Of a stretch of 64,000 bases of DNA, positions 1-9,542 are shown piece by piece. The notes under the pieces were generated by a model. That model was given only the letters and a program-made list of their open reading frames with translations. It was not told the DNA's origin and searched no databases. Position 1 is the first letter of the stretch; each line of letters begins with the position of its first letter. A program made the position numbers and the translations under genes. The DNA is from Ohtaekwangia koreensis (GTDB lineage: Bacteria; Bacteroidota; Bacteroidia; Cytophagales; Cyclobacteriaceae). The stretch is from the NCBI RefSeq assembly GCF_900167975.1, contig NZ_FUZU01000003.1, positions 124,001 to 188,000 on the forward strand. The letters are read 5' to 3'.

Positions 1-699
1 TCGCTCCTTTCTGACCTGCAAAAGATCAATACCCTGCTCGGTGACGCGTATAGGCTTGACGTTGTAGCCGAATTCCTGGAACAAGAAACGCGTTCTGGTA
101 TAGCCAGGTTCTTCAACGATAATTTTCTTGCAGGTATTGCGCAACACAAATGCGAGCCAGAAGACAAGCGAACTGGCTCCCGATCCGATCAGCAATCGTG
201 CGGGCGTTGCGCGCACGCCCCGGTATTGAAATAAATATTTTATGAGTTGCTCTTTGAGCGGATCATCCTGCTCATACTCCTGGTATTGAAAACTGATTCG
301 ATCCAGCGCCCAGTTGCTGCACTTGCGCCACTGCTTTACTGGAAAATGACTCTCATCCACCAGGCGTACAGAAGTGTTGTAAGCTGCAGATCGTTTTTTG
401 CTTTTTGATTCTTTATTCTTGGGTGGCAATGGGTCAGCGGAGGGCAATTGCCAATCCGATCGATCGATCTTCGTTACATATAGTCCTTTCCGAAATACAT
501 TGGTAACATATCCTTCCAGCACCAGTTGTTCATATGCTTTTAGCACGGTGTTGTTGGCTATACCCAGCTCTTTGGCCAGTACGCGATAAGAAGGTAATCG
601 CTGGTTGTACGCCAATCGCTTCTGCAGTATTGCAGCTTTGTAGAACTCATAGATCTGTTCATATAAAAGCTTATCCGTGTGATGAATTGTTGGGATCAT
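1..699 (-). CDS. MocR/PdxR-type GntR regulator (5' part, cut by window edge)
   Basis: The reading frame is open from an ATG at 699 down to base 1, so 233 codons are visible and the C-terminus lies outside the window. Residues about 10-75 form a GntR winged helix (LLYEQIYEFYKAAI, LPSYRVLAKELGIANNTV, YEQLVLEGYV). From about residue 115 the sequence turns into a fold-type I aminotransferase-like domain (FQYRGVRATPARLLIGSG, then IIVEEPGYTRTRFLFQEFG). That combination defines the MocR family, whose members sense pyridoxal phosphate or amino-compound ligands. The target is not identifiable. The gene is divergent from the secreted-protein gene at 806, and the roughly 100 bp between them should hold both promoters. 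Confidence 0.85.
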   Translation of the reverse strand, partial: MIPTIHHTDKLLYEQIYEFYKAAILQKRLAYNQRLPSYRVLAKELGIANNTVLKAYEQLVLEGYVTNVFRKGLYVTKIDRSDWQLPSADPLPPKNKESKSKKRSAAYNTSVRLVDESHFPVKQWRKCSNWALDRISFQYQEYEQDDPLKEQLIKYLFQYRGVRATPARLLIGSGASSLVFWLAFVLRNTCKKIIVEEPGYTRTRFLFQEFGYNVKPIRVTEQGIDLLQVRKER

Positions 700-805
700 A
701 TCTGCACCCGTCAAAAAGTTAAAATCTGCATCCAGGCATGGGTGCAAAGATACGCTACTTTTGATATATCAAAATCACTGATCAAACACTATAAATGATA
801 CTGAT

Positions 806-1441
806 ATGAATCCAAAAAGAACCAACGTAATTCTGTGTCTGAGCACATTACTCATCTTATACACAACGCTGCCACTATGCGCGCAAATACCCAGGGAGTT
901 CAAAATGATCAACGCCAGCATTAATACCAAAGGTGACCTGGTAATCACGGCATCCAAAACATCCTCGGCAACCGACTTTGATTTTCTTGCGGGCAAATGG
1001 ACGATGGACAATAAACGCCTGAAGACACGGTTGAACAACTGCACCGAATGGATAGAGTATAAATCGGATGACGAAAATTTTGGTCCTGTACTCAACGGCA
1101 TTGCTAACATTGATATTTACCGTACAGCGTATAACCAGGTAAATAACAAACCGTACGAAGGTCTCACCTTGCGACTCTTCAATCCACAGACAAAATTATG
1201 GAGCTTATATTGGGTAGATAGTAATGTAGGTGTGCTTGATCCCCCCGTGGTAGGTTCCTTTGAAGGAAGCATCGGTACATTTTATTGTAAAGATATATTT
1301 CAGGGTCAACCGATTATCGTCATGTTTACGTGGGACAAAACTGATCCCAATAACCCTGTGTGGAGTCAGGCTTTTTCAACCGACAATGGAAAGACCTGGG
1401 AAATGAACCTCACCAATACATCACACCGCATAACACCGTGA
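806..1441 (+). CDS. secreted hypothetical protein, DUF1579-like
   Basis: This 211-residue protein starts with a clear signal peptide (hydrophobic LCLSTLLILYTTLPLCAQ, cleavage near residue 26). The mature part contains FDFLAGKWTMDNKRL, the opening motif of lipocalin-like DUF1579-type domains, followed by alternating beta-strand-like segments rich in W, Y and G (LTLRLFNPQTKLWSLYWVD). This suggests a periplasmic or exported small beta-barrel, but the ligand is unknown. The gene is divergent from the MocR regulator and is followed 59 bp later by an acetyltransferase on the same strand, so the regulator may control this group. The family assignment rests on motif resemblance only. Confidence 0.7.
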   Translation: MNPKRTNVILCLSTLLILYTTLPLCAQIPREFKMINASINTKGDLVITASKTSSATDFDFLAGKWTMDNKRLKTRLNNCTEWIEYKSDDENFGPVLNGIANIDIYRTAYNQVNNKPYEGLTLRLFNPQTKLWSLYWVDSNVGVLDPPVVGSFEGSIGTFYCKDIFQGQPIIVMFTWDKTDPNNPVWSQAFSTDNGKTWEMNLTNTSHRITP

Positions 1442-1500
1442 TTTATAATAGGTATATATATCCTGTAACACCAGCTGCCCATCAACTGCATATCAAGACC

Positions 1501-1944
1501 ATGACCATACACCAGGCCACCCCACAAGACATTATACCCCTTGCCCTATTGTTTGATGAATACCGTGTATTCTATCAATACCCCAGCGATATATCCGGCA
1601 GCGAGCTATTTCTCGCTAACCGGTTGTCGTGTAGGGACTCCGTTATTTTTGTAGCACGCAGTGCAGACCATACGATGATGGGTTTTGTACAGCTATATCC
1701 GCTGTTGTCGTCTGTGCGTATGAAAAAACTTTGGCTATTGAATGACTTGTATGTGCATCCCTCCTTCCGTGGACAAAAAGTTTCTGTAAAGCTGATCGAT
1801 CGCGCCAAGCAACTTACGCGCGAAACACAGGCAGCAGCACTACTGTTAGAAACAGCCAAATCAAATACCATCGGCAACAAGCTATACCACAGAACGGACT
1901 TTGTACTGGATAACGATCATAATTATTATTCATGGAGTCATTGA
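1501..1944 (+). CDS. GNAT family N-acetyltransferase
   Basis: The 147-residue protein matches the GNAT fold. It has an N-terminal strand-helix (MTIHQATPQDIIPLALLFDEY), a central LLNDLYVHPSFRGQKVSVKLI that forms motif A with the acetyl-CoA pyrophosphate loop (here R/G-Q-K-V-S), and a C-terminal NTIGNKLYHRTDFVLD segment resembling motif B. It would transfer an acetyl group from acetyl-CoA to an amine of unknown identity in the cytoplasm. The ATG at 1501 is chosen because the reading frame upstream of it (to 1360) overlaps the previous gene and has no family-like sequence. The end overlaps or abuts the following propeller gene. Confidence 0.85.
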   Translation: MTIHQATPQDIIPLALLFDEYRVFYQYPSDISGSELFLANRLSCRDSVIFVARSADHTMMGFVQLYPLLSSVRMKKLWLLNDLYVHPSFRGQKVSVKLIDRAKQLTRETQAAALLLETAKSNTIGNKLYHRTDFVLDNDHNYYSWSH

Positions 1945-1958
1945 GCACGCTACGCGTT

Positions 1959-2831
1959 ATGAGAATAATTCTTCTTTCGCTCTTCGTTAGCGTTACGGGA
2001 ACGGTATATGCCCAACCCGCTATACCCGTTGTTACCTCGTCTTTTCTTCCAGGCATAATTTGTACTGATTCCATTGAGTTTAACGCAGCTTTTTCACTGG
2101 ACGGCAATTCCTTTTACTTTACGCGCTCGGCTAACAAGCGAACACAGTTATACACAAGCACCAAAACAGGGAATGAATGGTCCACACCAATACCGCTGCC
2201 ATTCTCCTATACAAACTACTCCGATGCAGATCCCGCCTTCTCACCTACTGGTGAATTGTATTTTATTTCCACCAGACCAACGTATTTAAATGACACCACC
2301 AAGGATTATGACATTTGGAAAGTAACACGAACAGATTCCGGACAATGGTCCGAGCCAATCAATGTAAAGGAGCTTAACTCCCCGGAAGACGAATACTATA
2401 TATCCTTTACGCAAAAAGGTGATGCTTGTTTCTCTTCATCACGCCAAGGCGGATATGGACAGGAAGATATATACTTTAGTGAGCTTATAAACAACACGTT
2501 CACAAAACCCTATAACATGGGCAGCACGATCAATACAAAAAATTCAGAGTATGACCCTTTTATAACAGCGAACGGCTCTGCATTGATCTTTACATCGTCA
2601 GGCAGATCCGACAGTTTTGGAAAAGCTGACCTATACTGGTCCATACGAACGAAAAATGGATGGCAGAATGTAAAACACTTCAGTAGCGTGATCAACACTC
2701 CTGACAGAGATTATTGTCCCTATATCTCACGTGACAATAAATATTTCCTTTATAGCGTTAGCAGAGATATAAAATCTACAAATCTGAACCATCTTCCGGC
2801 GGCATTGACACAAGCCGCACATAGTAAGTGA
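1959..2831 (+). CDS. secreted PD40/TolB-like beta-propeller protein
   Basis: About 290 residues with an N-terminal signal peptide (MRIILLSLFVSVTGTVYAQ). The rest is a string of PD40/WD40-like blade motifs such as DADPAFSPTGELYFIST, YDIWKVTR, GYGQEDIYFSELIN, EYDPFITANGSALIFTS and GKADLYWSIRTKNGW. These repeats build a TolB/OmpA-associated propeller seen in many Bacteroidota exported proteins, here without an OmpA domain. A more upstream ATG at 1932 is in frame and overlaps the acetyltransferase by 13 bp. The ATG at 1959 is preferred because the signal peptide begins there. The function is probably binding rather than catalysis. Confidence 0.8.
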   Translation: MRIILLSLFVSVTGTVYAQPAIPVVTSSFLPGIICTDSIEFNAAFSLDGNSFYFTRSANKRTQLYTSTKTGNEWSTPIPLPFSYTNYSDADPAFSPTGELYFISTRPTYLNDTTKDYDIWKVTRTDSGQWSEPINVKELNSPEDEYYISFTQKGDACFSSSRQGGYGQEDIYFSELINNTFTKPYNMGSTINTKNSEYDPFITANGSALIFTSSGRSDSFGKADLYWSIRTKNGWQNVKHFSSVINTPDRDYCPYISRDNKYFLYSVSRDIKSTNLNHLPAALTQAAHSK

Positions 2832-2939
2832 CCAGATATTGTCTGTCCATTAACTATACAGCTAATTAAGGATGCATCGATTTATACCTCCGACAGTATA
2901 AATACGTATCCTTACAGACGCTAAATTTATCTACACATC

Positions 2940-3093
2940 CTAATTCTTGGATGTCGTAAACTCCACGTGTACTTGATTCGTTCTTGTTTTAAATAATTTT
3001 ACTCAGCGATTGTGAATGTTCGAATCCGAGAGAAAATGCCATCTCACTTACAGACAAGTTTGTTGGAGTTAAGGAGAAAGTATATTGATCGGT
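2940..3093 (-). pseudogene. remnant of an AraC-type regulator C-terminus
   Basis: Reading the minus strand from about 3093 gives TPTNLSVSEMAFSLGFEH followed by SQSLSKII, the second helix-turn-helix of an AraC/XylS protein. A stop (TAA) then interrupts it. In the next frame, KTRTNQVHVEFTTSKN runs to a stop at 2940-2942, matching the usual tail of such proteins (KTNLSPLEFR-like). No DNA-binding first helix, N-terminal domain or start codon is present, so only the last 50 or so codons survive, with a frameshift. The rest of 2832-3203 shows no gene. The remnant sits just before arr. Confidence 0.5.
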
Positions 3094-3203
3094 AGGATTT
3101 TAAAGTATGTGATATTAAATTTCGTTAGCGACCTTGGACAAAGGTGATTGTAAAAAGGCTAAGCAAACATGTACACAAATCAAACTCAACATAGACTTTG
3201 ACG

Positions 3204-3650
3204 ATGGCACAAAACAAAGGCGAACAGAAATTAAACGAACAAGGACCGACACCTTTCGCTCAAACTTATTTTCATGGCACAAAGACTGAGTTAAAAATTG
3301 GCGACCAAATTCAAGTTGGCTTCAACTCAAACTACGGACAAAAGAAAAATGCGAAGTATATCTTCCTGACAGCAACATTAGATGCTGCTATCTGGGGCGC
3401 TGAACTTTCCTTTGGAGAAGGACGCGAAAGAATATATTTGGTAGAGCCGACCGGAGCAATTGAAGATGATCCTGACTTAACAGATAAAAAATTTCCTGGG
3501 AATCCTACCAAATCCTATCGTTCCACCCATCCATTTAAAGTTGTGGGCGAAGTTACCGTTTGGCAAGGACACCCTGTGGAACAAGTTAAAACAATGAAAG
3601 AACATCTTGAACAACTCAAAGATCAAGGTATAAATTCACTTAATGACTAG
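3204..3650 (+). CDS. arr: NAD(+)--rifampin ADP-ribosyltransferase
   Basis: The 148-residue protein is full length for Arr. It has TYFHGTK near residue 22 (catalytic His about 24), KYIFLTATLDAAIWGAELSFG with the NAD-binding Tyr about 52, and RIYLVEPTGAIEDDPDLTDKKFPGNPTKSYRS with the acidic residue about 88-89. The spacing is close to the His/Tyr/Asp set known from mycobacterial Arr. The enzyme inactivates rifamycins in the cytoplasm by ADP-ribosylation of the ansa chain. The ATG at 3204 is preferred over an in-frame TTG two codons upstream. The gene stands alone between an AraC remnant and a SnoaL-like gene of opposite strand. Confidence 0.93.
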   Translation: MAQNKGEQKLNEQGPTPFAQTYFHGTKTELKIGDQIQVGFNSNYGQKKNAKYIFLTATLDAAIWGAELSFGEGRERIYLVEPTGAIEDDPDLTDKKFPGNPTKSYRSTHPFKVVGEVTVWQGHPVEQVKTMKEHLEQLKDQGINSLND

Positions 3651-3719
3651 ATGTGAAAGTTGAAAGCGAAATGATTTGAGCAAACTTCAAGGAACAAAAA
3701 ATACCTGTGACCTGCTACG

Positions 3720-4088
3720 TTATTCGCGTCCTTCTTGTTCCTCGGATTTGATGACGAAGGCTTTTAATTCAATAATCTTACCACCGCGAAATCGCCAGAC
3801 ATCGCAGTAAGAATACTGGACATCTCTGCCTTCTTCATCTTTCATTGTTATCTTGCCGAGTGCTGTCACAAAATCTTCCTCTGCGATTAAGTTCTCGACC
3901 ATGAACTTCGGAGGTTCTGTGTAGGTCGCTGTCATCCACTGGCGAACAGCTTCCTTCCCGCGTAGGGTCTTGTCACCTACAAATCTCCATATTGTGTCGT
4001 CAGTGCAATGCGACAGGAACCCCTCGTTGTCTCCACGCATAATAGCTGTATTTGCCTTTTCCAATATTGCTTTATTACTCTGGGACAT
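3720..4088 (-). CDS. SnoaL/NTF2-like protein
   Basis: This 122-residue protein has the SnoaL/ketosteroid-isomerase-like cone fold signature: an N-terminal helix pair (ILEKANTAIMRGDNEGFLSHCTDDTIWRFVGDKTLRGKEAVRQWM), then strands ending in YCDVWRFRGGKIIELKAFVI. Such proteins are small-molecule isomerases, cyclases or stress proteins. Nothing in the sequence indicates the ligand. It converges with arr and is upstream of nothing obvious on its own strand. No signal peptide is seen, so it is probably cytoplasmic. Confidence 0.8.
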   Translation of the reverse strand: MSQSNKAILEKANTAIMRGDNEGFLSHCTDDTIWRFVGDKTLRGKEAVRQWMTATYTEPPKFMVENLIAEEDFVTALGKITMKDEEGRDVQYSYCDVWRFRGGKIIELKAFVIKSEEQEGRE

Positions 4089-4388
4089 ATTTTATTTCTT
4101 AAAGTTGTGTTCAGATGCAAAACATGTAAGTGATGAAGTTTACTACGCCATAACGATTGCTTTGTATAAAATCATTCCACACTATATTTTACATTTGAAG
4201 CTCGTTATAAAAAAACAATTCCAACCTTCGATATATATACTGATATGCCTCAACAGGCGTGATCTATTCGGTTAGCTGGAAACGATAACCGGATAAGTTC
4301 TTTTTGATACAATCGTCTATTTCAAAGACGAATAATAAACATATTGATATACACCACTCATGGTATACGAAGTAGTGACTGAAGTATT
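4089..4388. other. intergenic region, no gene seen
   Basis: AT-rich stretch of 300 bp between the SnoaL-like gene start and the end of the P-type ATPase gene. It must carry the SnoaL-like promoter on the minus strand. I see no coding pattern, hairpin or repeat in it. Confidence 0.5.
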
Positions 4389-6965
4389 TCATCCTGCGGT
4401 GTTAACCTGATGTTTCTTCTTAAACAGTTTTTCAATTTCAACCCCTGTAAGTACAACAAGTGAGGCGCCAATACAAGCAGCAAGTTCACCCATCGACAAG
4501 GGTTGTGTTTTAAAAAGCTCATTTGCGAAAGGCAGGTAAATAACACCAAGCTGAAGAAGAAACGTAAGTAAGACAGCTCCAAGTAAGGGCCTGTTGCTAA
4601 ATATACCGAGCTTAAATAATAATTGACGATCACTTCGGATTCCCATTACATGACCTAATTGTGACAATGACAAAACAGTGAACACCATCGTTTGCCAATG
4701 AGGCATTTTGTTATTCACGGCCCACGCTTCTGTTGCTAAGGTAATGACAGCCATCAAAAATCCGACCCAGGCAATGTGCAATCCGATCCCGCCTGCGAAG
4801 AGACTTTCATTGGTTTTCCGAGGCGGACGGGTCATGATATCCGGCTCTGCCTTCTCACTTCCCAAGGCAAGACCGGGTAGCCCATCCGTTACAAGATTGA
4901 TCCATAGAATATGAATAGGCAACAGCGGGATAGGCAGTCCGACAAGTGGAGCTAGAAACATTGTCCATATCTCTGCGCTGTTACAGGTCATGATATACTT
5001 TACAAACTTCCGAATGTTATCATATATATGCCGGCCTTCCTTCACGGCCTTAACGATGGTGGCAAAGTTATCGTCCAGCAAGATCATGTCTGCAGCTTCC
5101 TTGCTTACGTCAGTGCCTGCAATCCCCATGGCAACGCCGATATCAGAAGCCTTTAGCGAAGGGGCATCATTCACACCGTCACCGGTCATTGACACAAAGT
5201 GTTTCTTTCTTTGAAGTGCCTTTACGATCCGTAACTTTTGCTCCGGCGATACCCTTGCATATACTCGGATTTGTTCCACCTTCTGATCAAACTCCGAATC
5301 GTTCATTGCCTGCAATTCCTTCCCGGTAACAACCAGATCTTTTTCAGTAAGGATGCCGATTTGTTTCGCGATTGCCGCTGCCGTGGCCGGATGATCTCCT
5401 GTAATCATCACGGTCGTTATGCCGGCAGTTTTACATTCTTTAATTGCAAGCCTGGCTTCTTCCCGTGGCGGGTCAATCATTCCTGTTAACCCCGTAAATG
5501 TGAAATCCCTTTCTACGGTTTGGCTATCGAATGGTGCTGGCATTTTATCTGCTACCTTGTAGCCGAATGCAATCACGCGCGTTCCTTCTGCGGACCAGTC
5601 GGAGGCTTTTTCGAGAATTCGGGGAACATCATGCTGATCTTCTAATGTAGCGGTCAATGACTCCACTGCACCTTTGCATATAATCAGGTATTTATTGTCG
5701 AGTTGATGGACGGTAGTCATCAACTTTCTTTCAGAATCAAATGGAAGCTCTGCTACCCGCGGTAATTTTTCACTTAGCTCGGAAAAGGATTCAGCATCGT
5801 GATGCTCGTTGAAATATTCGATCAGTGCAATTTCTGTGGGATCACCTGTGAGTTCCTTGTTCACATTCTTTTTAACATCATGATTCAGTGCTATGCTACA
5901 CTCGAACACTGATAATTTGCCGAACAGCGTCTCACTATTTTCACTTTCAGATTTGGTTACTTTCATCTTATTCTGTGTGAGCGTTCCGGTTTTGTCTGAG
6001 CATATAAACGTTACCGATCCAAGCGTTTCTACTGCTGATAATTTTCTTATCAACGCATTCTTTTTCACAAGCCTTTTTGCTCCGGCCGCAAGGGCAACGG
6101 TGATCAGGGCAGGAAGTGCCTCGGGGATCGCTGCTACGGCCAGAGAAATTGACGTTAGCAACATGTTCAATGGATCTTCATCCATGAGATATCCAACCCC
6201 AAAGAATAAAACACAGATCAGTATTACCAGATAGGAAAGCTTCTTTCCAAAGTCGGCCATGCGCTTTTGCAAGGGTGTAACTTCTTCGCCTTGCTGAAGC
6301 ATCTTCGCTATAGCACCAATTTCCGTTGACATGCCTGTGGCAGTGACAACGCCTTTTGCCCTACCATTTGTGACAAGAGTGGTCTTGTAAGACATATTGA
6401 GTCGGTCACCCAGCGGGAGATCTTCTTCCTGAATTTGTCTATTCGTTTTTTCAACCGGAACGGATTCACCTGTCAGTGCAGATTCATTCACCCGAAGTCC
6501 GTGCGCTTCTACCAACCGAATATCTGCCGGCACTATATTGCCTGCCTCTAATTCCACAAGGTCGCCAGGAACGAGTGCTGCCGAATCAATCGTAACGAGT
6601 TTACCATCTCTTCTTACGTGTGCCTTGAGTGCAGAAATTTTCTTGAGCGCTTCCATCGCTTTCTCAGCCTTATTCTCTTGTACAAATCCAACAATTGCGT
6701 TGAGAACAACAATGACAACTATAATAATCGTGTCGGTAAGATCTCCTGCAATTCCTGCCACTATTGCTGCTGCCAGCAACACGACAATCATAAAATCTTT
6801 GAATTGATTAAGAAATATTTTCCAGGCCGGCTTTCGCTTCTTTTCGAGCAGCTCGTTGGGACCAACTTCAGCCATTTTAGCTTGAGCTGATTCAGTTGTT
6901 AAACCATCCATGGACGATCCATATTTCTTAAAAACTTCTTCGGTTTGTAGTTGCCACAAGTTCAT
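4389..6965 (-). CDS. P2-type cation-transporting ATPase (calcium type)
   Basis: The 858-residue protein has the complete P-type architecture: an N-terminal cation ATPase domain (about 1-70), two helices, an actuator domain with TGES at 165-168, the PEALP ion-site motif at 281-285, the phosphorylation motif DKTGTLT with Asp324, a nucleotide-binding domain (KGAVE), the hinge TGDGVNDAP and DIGVAMG, and six C-terminal membrane helices. The order and PEALPALITVALAAG fit the P2A/P2B group, so Ca2+ export is likely, though Na+ or Mn2+ cannot be excluded. It is transcribed alone and diverges from a MarR regulator gene. Confidence 0.9.
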   Translation of the reverse strand: MNLWQLQTEEVFKKYGSSMDGLTTESAQAKMAEVGPNELLEKKRKPAWKIFLNQFKDFMIVVLLAAAIVAGIAGDLTDTIIIVVIVVLNAIVGFVQENKAEKAMEALKKISALKAHVRRDGKLVTIDSAALVPGDLVELEAGNIVPADIRLVEAHGLRVNESALTGESVPVEKTNRQIQEEDLPLGDRLNMSYKTTLVTNGRAKGVVTATGMSTEIGAIAKMLQQGEEVTPLQKRMADFGKKLSYLVILICVLFFGVGYLMDEDPLNMLLTSISLAVAAIPEALPALITVALAAGAKRLVKKNALIRKLSAVETLGSVTFICSDKTGTLTQNKMKVTKSESENSETLFGKLSVFECSIALNHDVKKNVNKELTGDPTEIALIEYFNEHHDAESFSELSEKLPRVAELPFDSERKLMTTVHQLDNKYLIICKGAVESLTATLEDQHDVPRILEKASDWSAEGTRVIAFGYKVADKMPAPFDSQTVERDFTFTGLTGMIDPPREEARLAIKECKTAGITTVMITGDHPATAAAIAKQIGILTEKDLVVTGKELQAMNDSEFDQKVEQIRVYARVSPEQKLRIVKALQRKKHFVSMTGDGVNDAPSLKASDIGVAMGIAGTDVSKEAADMILLDDNFATIVKAVKEGRHIYDNIRKFVKYIMTCNSAEIWTMFLAPLVGLPIPLLPIHILWINLVTDGLPGLALGSEKAEPDIMTRPPRKTNESLFAGGIGLHIAWVGFLMAVITLATEAWAVNNKMPHWQTMVFTVLSLSQLGHVMGIRSDRQLLFKLGIFSNRPLLGAVLLTFLLQLGVIYLPFANELFKTQPLSMGELAACIGASLVVLTGVEIEKLFKKKHQVNTAG

Positions 6966-7153
6966 ACTAGCGAAGATGGCAGTTTCAGATCAAAAATTAT
7001 AGGGATGTCTGATGGGAATTTAAATTTTCTTTTGGCCGCTTGTATATATGCAAGCCTCTTTGCAAGTCCGTATTGAACTTGATCGGATATACATTAAAGT
7101 CAGAGATAATTACTTTAGTTGCTAAAATGTTTAAATACTAATATATTTATACA

Positions 7154-7609
7154 ATGAATAAATCAACAGGCACAGACTCCTTTAAAGCTGCTAGCCGAAA
7201 ATATTCGGATACCAGTATTCTGATGCACGAAGCTATTTCCCGAAAAGCAGGTCTCTCTGGTACGGATCATAAATATCTTGGCTTACTAATTCAGGAAGGC
7301 CCTATGACTGCCGGTGAACTTTCACAGCGGACCGGACTAACCGGAGGAGCTATTACGGGGCTTATGGACAGGCTTGAAAAAAAGAAGTTAGCCAAACGTG
7401 AATTTGACAAAGAGGACAGGCGCAAGGTCTTCATCGTTGCCAATGAGGCAAACGCAATGAAATTATTAGCTCCGCTTTTTAAAGAACTACAACAAAAAAC
7501 TGCCAAACTCCTGAATTCATATTCAGATAAAGAAATCGAAATCATTAAAAAATATATGCTGGACGCTACAGAGGTAATGAACGAAGTGTTAGAAAATCTC
7601 AAAAAATAA
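7154..7609 (+). CDS. MarR family transcriptional regulator
   Basis: This is a 151-residue winged-helix protein. The core GLSGTDHKYLGLLIQEGPMTAGELSQRTGLTGGAITGLMDRLEKKKLAKREFDKEDRRKVFI covers the recognition helix and the wing with the conserved D-R-R/K signature. A C-terminal helix (DKEIEIIKKYMLDATEVMNEVLENL) gives dimerisation. MarR proteins typically repress nearby transporter or detoxification genes and respond to small aromatic ligands. Its stop codon overlaps the start of the next membrane-protein gene by one base, so the two are co-transcribed. Confidence 0.92.
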   Translation: MNKSTGTDSFKAASRKYSDTSILMHEAISRKAGLSGTDHKYLGLLIQEGPMTAGELSQRTGLTGGAITGLMDRLEKKKLAKREFDKEDRRKVFIVANEANAMKLLAPLFKELQQKTAKLLNSYSDKEIEIIKKYMLDATEVMNEVLENLKK

Positions 7610-8127
7610 TGGATATGAATACAACGACTCTTCAAGATCTCACAAAGGCAGAAATCTGGTTACTGGTGACTACACTTGTTTACTTTCTTTTAAACGGTGC
7701 ACAAATTTTCGAAACCGCTGTTGTCGTTCCCAAGTGGTCAGCTTCTCCTCCTGAGTCGTTTGCCCTCATTAGTGGACCCTATGGCATCAACCTTAAAGCG
7801 TTCTGGATTATAGTGCACAGTATACATGAAATTACCTTCTTCATTGCCCTATATTTCTGTTGGAAAATTGACCCCGTTAGAAACTGGCTTTTGTTGCTGT
7901 TGGGTATCCACTTTGCAGTGAGGGCATGGACGCTGCTATATTTTGCTCCCAACATTATCGAGTTTCAAAAAATTTCAAATGATGGCTCGTCTGCCTATCA
8001 TGACCTTATCGTTAAAACAACATTGTGGCGAAACTTAAACTATATTCGGGTTGCAATATATATAGGGATCTCTGTTGGACTTGTACCCTTGCTGTACAAG
8101 GTTATGAATTTAAAGGCAGGCATTTGA
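7609..8127 (+). CDS. four-helix membrane protein of unknown function
   Basis: The 172-residue protein has about four hydrophobic segments (IWLLVTTLVYFLLNG, FWIIVHSIHEITFFIALYFCW, WLLLLLGIHFAVRAWTLLY, VAIYIGISVGLVPLLY). The start codon overlaps the MarR stop (TAATG), which is strong evidence of translational coupling. A second in-frame ATG lies two codons later. The layout resembles small DUF1772/anthrone-oxygenase-like membrane proteins, but no diagnostic motif was recognised. The MarR partner probably controls it. Confidence 0.75.
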   Translation: MDMNTTTLQDLTKAEIWLLVTTLVYFLLNGAQIFETAVVVPKWSASPPESFALISGPYGINLKAFWIIVHSIHEITFFIALYFCWKIDPVRNWLLLLLGIHFAVRAWTLLYFAPNIIEFQKISNDGSSAYHDLIVKTTLWRNLNYIRVAIYIGISVGLVPLLYKVMNLKAGI

Positions 8128-8420
8128 AACCAATAGGTAACGAAAGCTCACACAGTACAATCAAATACATCTCACGCGGTCGTTAATATATACCTTCAAG
8201 GCGGCTCCAGGATTTACTCCATTAAATAATCGTGCTTTTGCAAAACATATACATAGCTATCTATATAGGCATATTTGTTACGCTTGAATAAGATGAAAAA
8301 ATTATAAAATGTTCTCCTACCAAGTGATTGGCCTTTTAAACAAAGTAAAGTTGGTCTTTTGAACAAAGTTGTACCCAATAGTTGACTCTACCTTTGTTTC
8401 AACAAAACGCAAATCACTAT

Positions 8421-9428
8421 ATGAAAACAGCAACGAAAATCACTAATTACAACGGATGTTTACAACAACATCTTGGCTCAGGATTCAACTCGATGTCAAC
8501 GGCAGCGCAGGTAATCAATGGGATAAATCTCGAAGGGAAAATTACAATCGTCACTGGCGGTAATACCGGCATTGGATTGGAAACTACAAAGGCGCTTGCA
8601 GGAGCAGGAGCGACTGTTATTGTTCCGGCACGCGATGTGGAAAAAGCAAGGAAGAATTTAATGGATGTCCCAAATGTTGAGATTCACGCGATGGATCTTA
8701 TCGATCCAAAATCAATCGATGCTTTCGCAGAGAAGTTTCTTTCATCAGGGCGACCGTTGCACATCCTTGTTAACAACGCTGGCATTATGTGGGTGCCGTT
8801 GCGTAGAGACAGCCGCGGCATTGAATCTCAACTTGCTACCAACTACCTCGGGCAGTTTCAACTAGTAGCGCGTCTGTGTCCAGCTTTGAAAATGGCGAAT
8901 GGGGCGAGGGTCGTTAACGTCTCTTCTCAAGGTCACCAGTTTGCTCCGTTCAATTTTGACGACCCTAATTTCATTCATCGTAATTACGAAACGTTGCAAG
9001 CTTACGGACAATCGAAAACTGCGAGCAACCTGTTTACTGCTGCGCTCGATGCGAGAGCTCAGGAATTCAACGTTCGTGCTTATGCATTACATCCAGGCTC
9101 CATCCATGGAACGGAACTCGGCAGGGAAGCATCGCTTGAACTCTTTCTGCAGATGGGCTTTTGCGATGCAAAAGGAAATATTTTACCAGAGGTATTGGCT
9201 TCACTAAAAAATATTCAGCAAGGTGCTGCCACTACAATCTGGTGTGCTACCTCACCCCTGCTGAGCAACATCGGTGGCGTATACTGTGAAGACTGTGATG
9301 TTGCCGAGCTGGCTAGTGGCTCACACGGGGTAAATGGAGTTATGTTGTATTCACTTGATGAAACCAGTGCAACCCGTCTCTGGAAAATGAGCGAAGACAT
9401 GACTGAAATTACTTTCAATATCGAATAA
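8421..9428 (+). CDS. short-chain dehydrogenase/reductase (retinol dehydrogenase-like)
   Basis: About 335 residues with all classical SDR landmarks: the nucleotide loop TGGNTGIG, the central NNAG, the catalytic Ser in VVNVSSQGHQ, and YGQSK as the Tyr-x3-Lys pair. The N-terminal LGSGFNSMSTAAQVINGI segment is typical of this longer retinol-dehydrogenase-like subgroup, which supports the ATG at 8421 over a later ATG at 8493. Another in-frame TTG at 8382 is less likely. The enzyme would use NAD(P)H on an unknown carbonyl or alcohol. The AraC regulator that follows on the same strand may control it. Confidence 0.88.
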   Translation: MKTATKITNYNGCLQQHLGSGFNSMSTAAQVINGINLEGKITIVTGGNTGIGLETTKALAGAGATVIVPARDVEKARKNLMDVPNVEIHAMDLIDPKSIDAFAEKFLSSGRPLHILVNNAGIMWVPLRRDSRGIESQLATNYLGQFQLVARLCPALKMANGARVVNVSSQGHQFAPFNFDDPNFIHRNYETLQAYGQSKTASNLFTAALDARAQEFNVRAYALHPGSIHGTELGREASLELFLQMGFCDAKGNILPEVLASLKNIQQGAATTIWCATSPLLSNIGGVYCEDCDVAELASGSHGVNGVMLYSLDETSATRLWKMSEDMTEITFNIE

Positions 9429-9542
9429 TCCTCAGTGAACATTATCAAAAAAAAGAATGGAGCTTTCTTTAAACTGAAGCTATATTTCATGTGACGTGGA
9501 TCAGAAAATCTCGTTGGCCATCCTGCTTTATAAACTCATTGG

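Noticed and set aside
2832-3203. possible insertion element around the AraC remnant and arr
   Set aside because: No transposase, terminal inverted repeats or target duplications were found, so transfer stays an inference.
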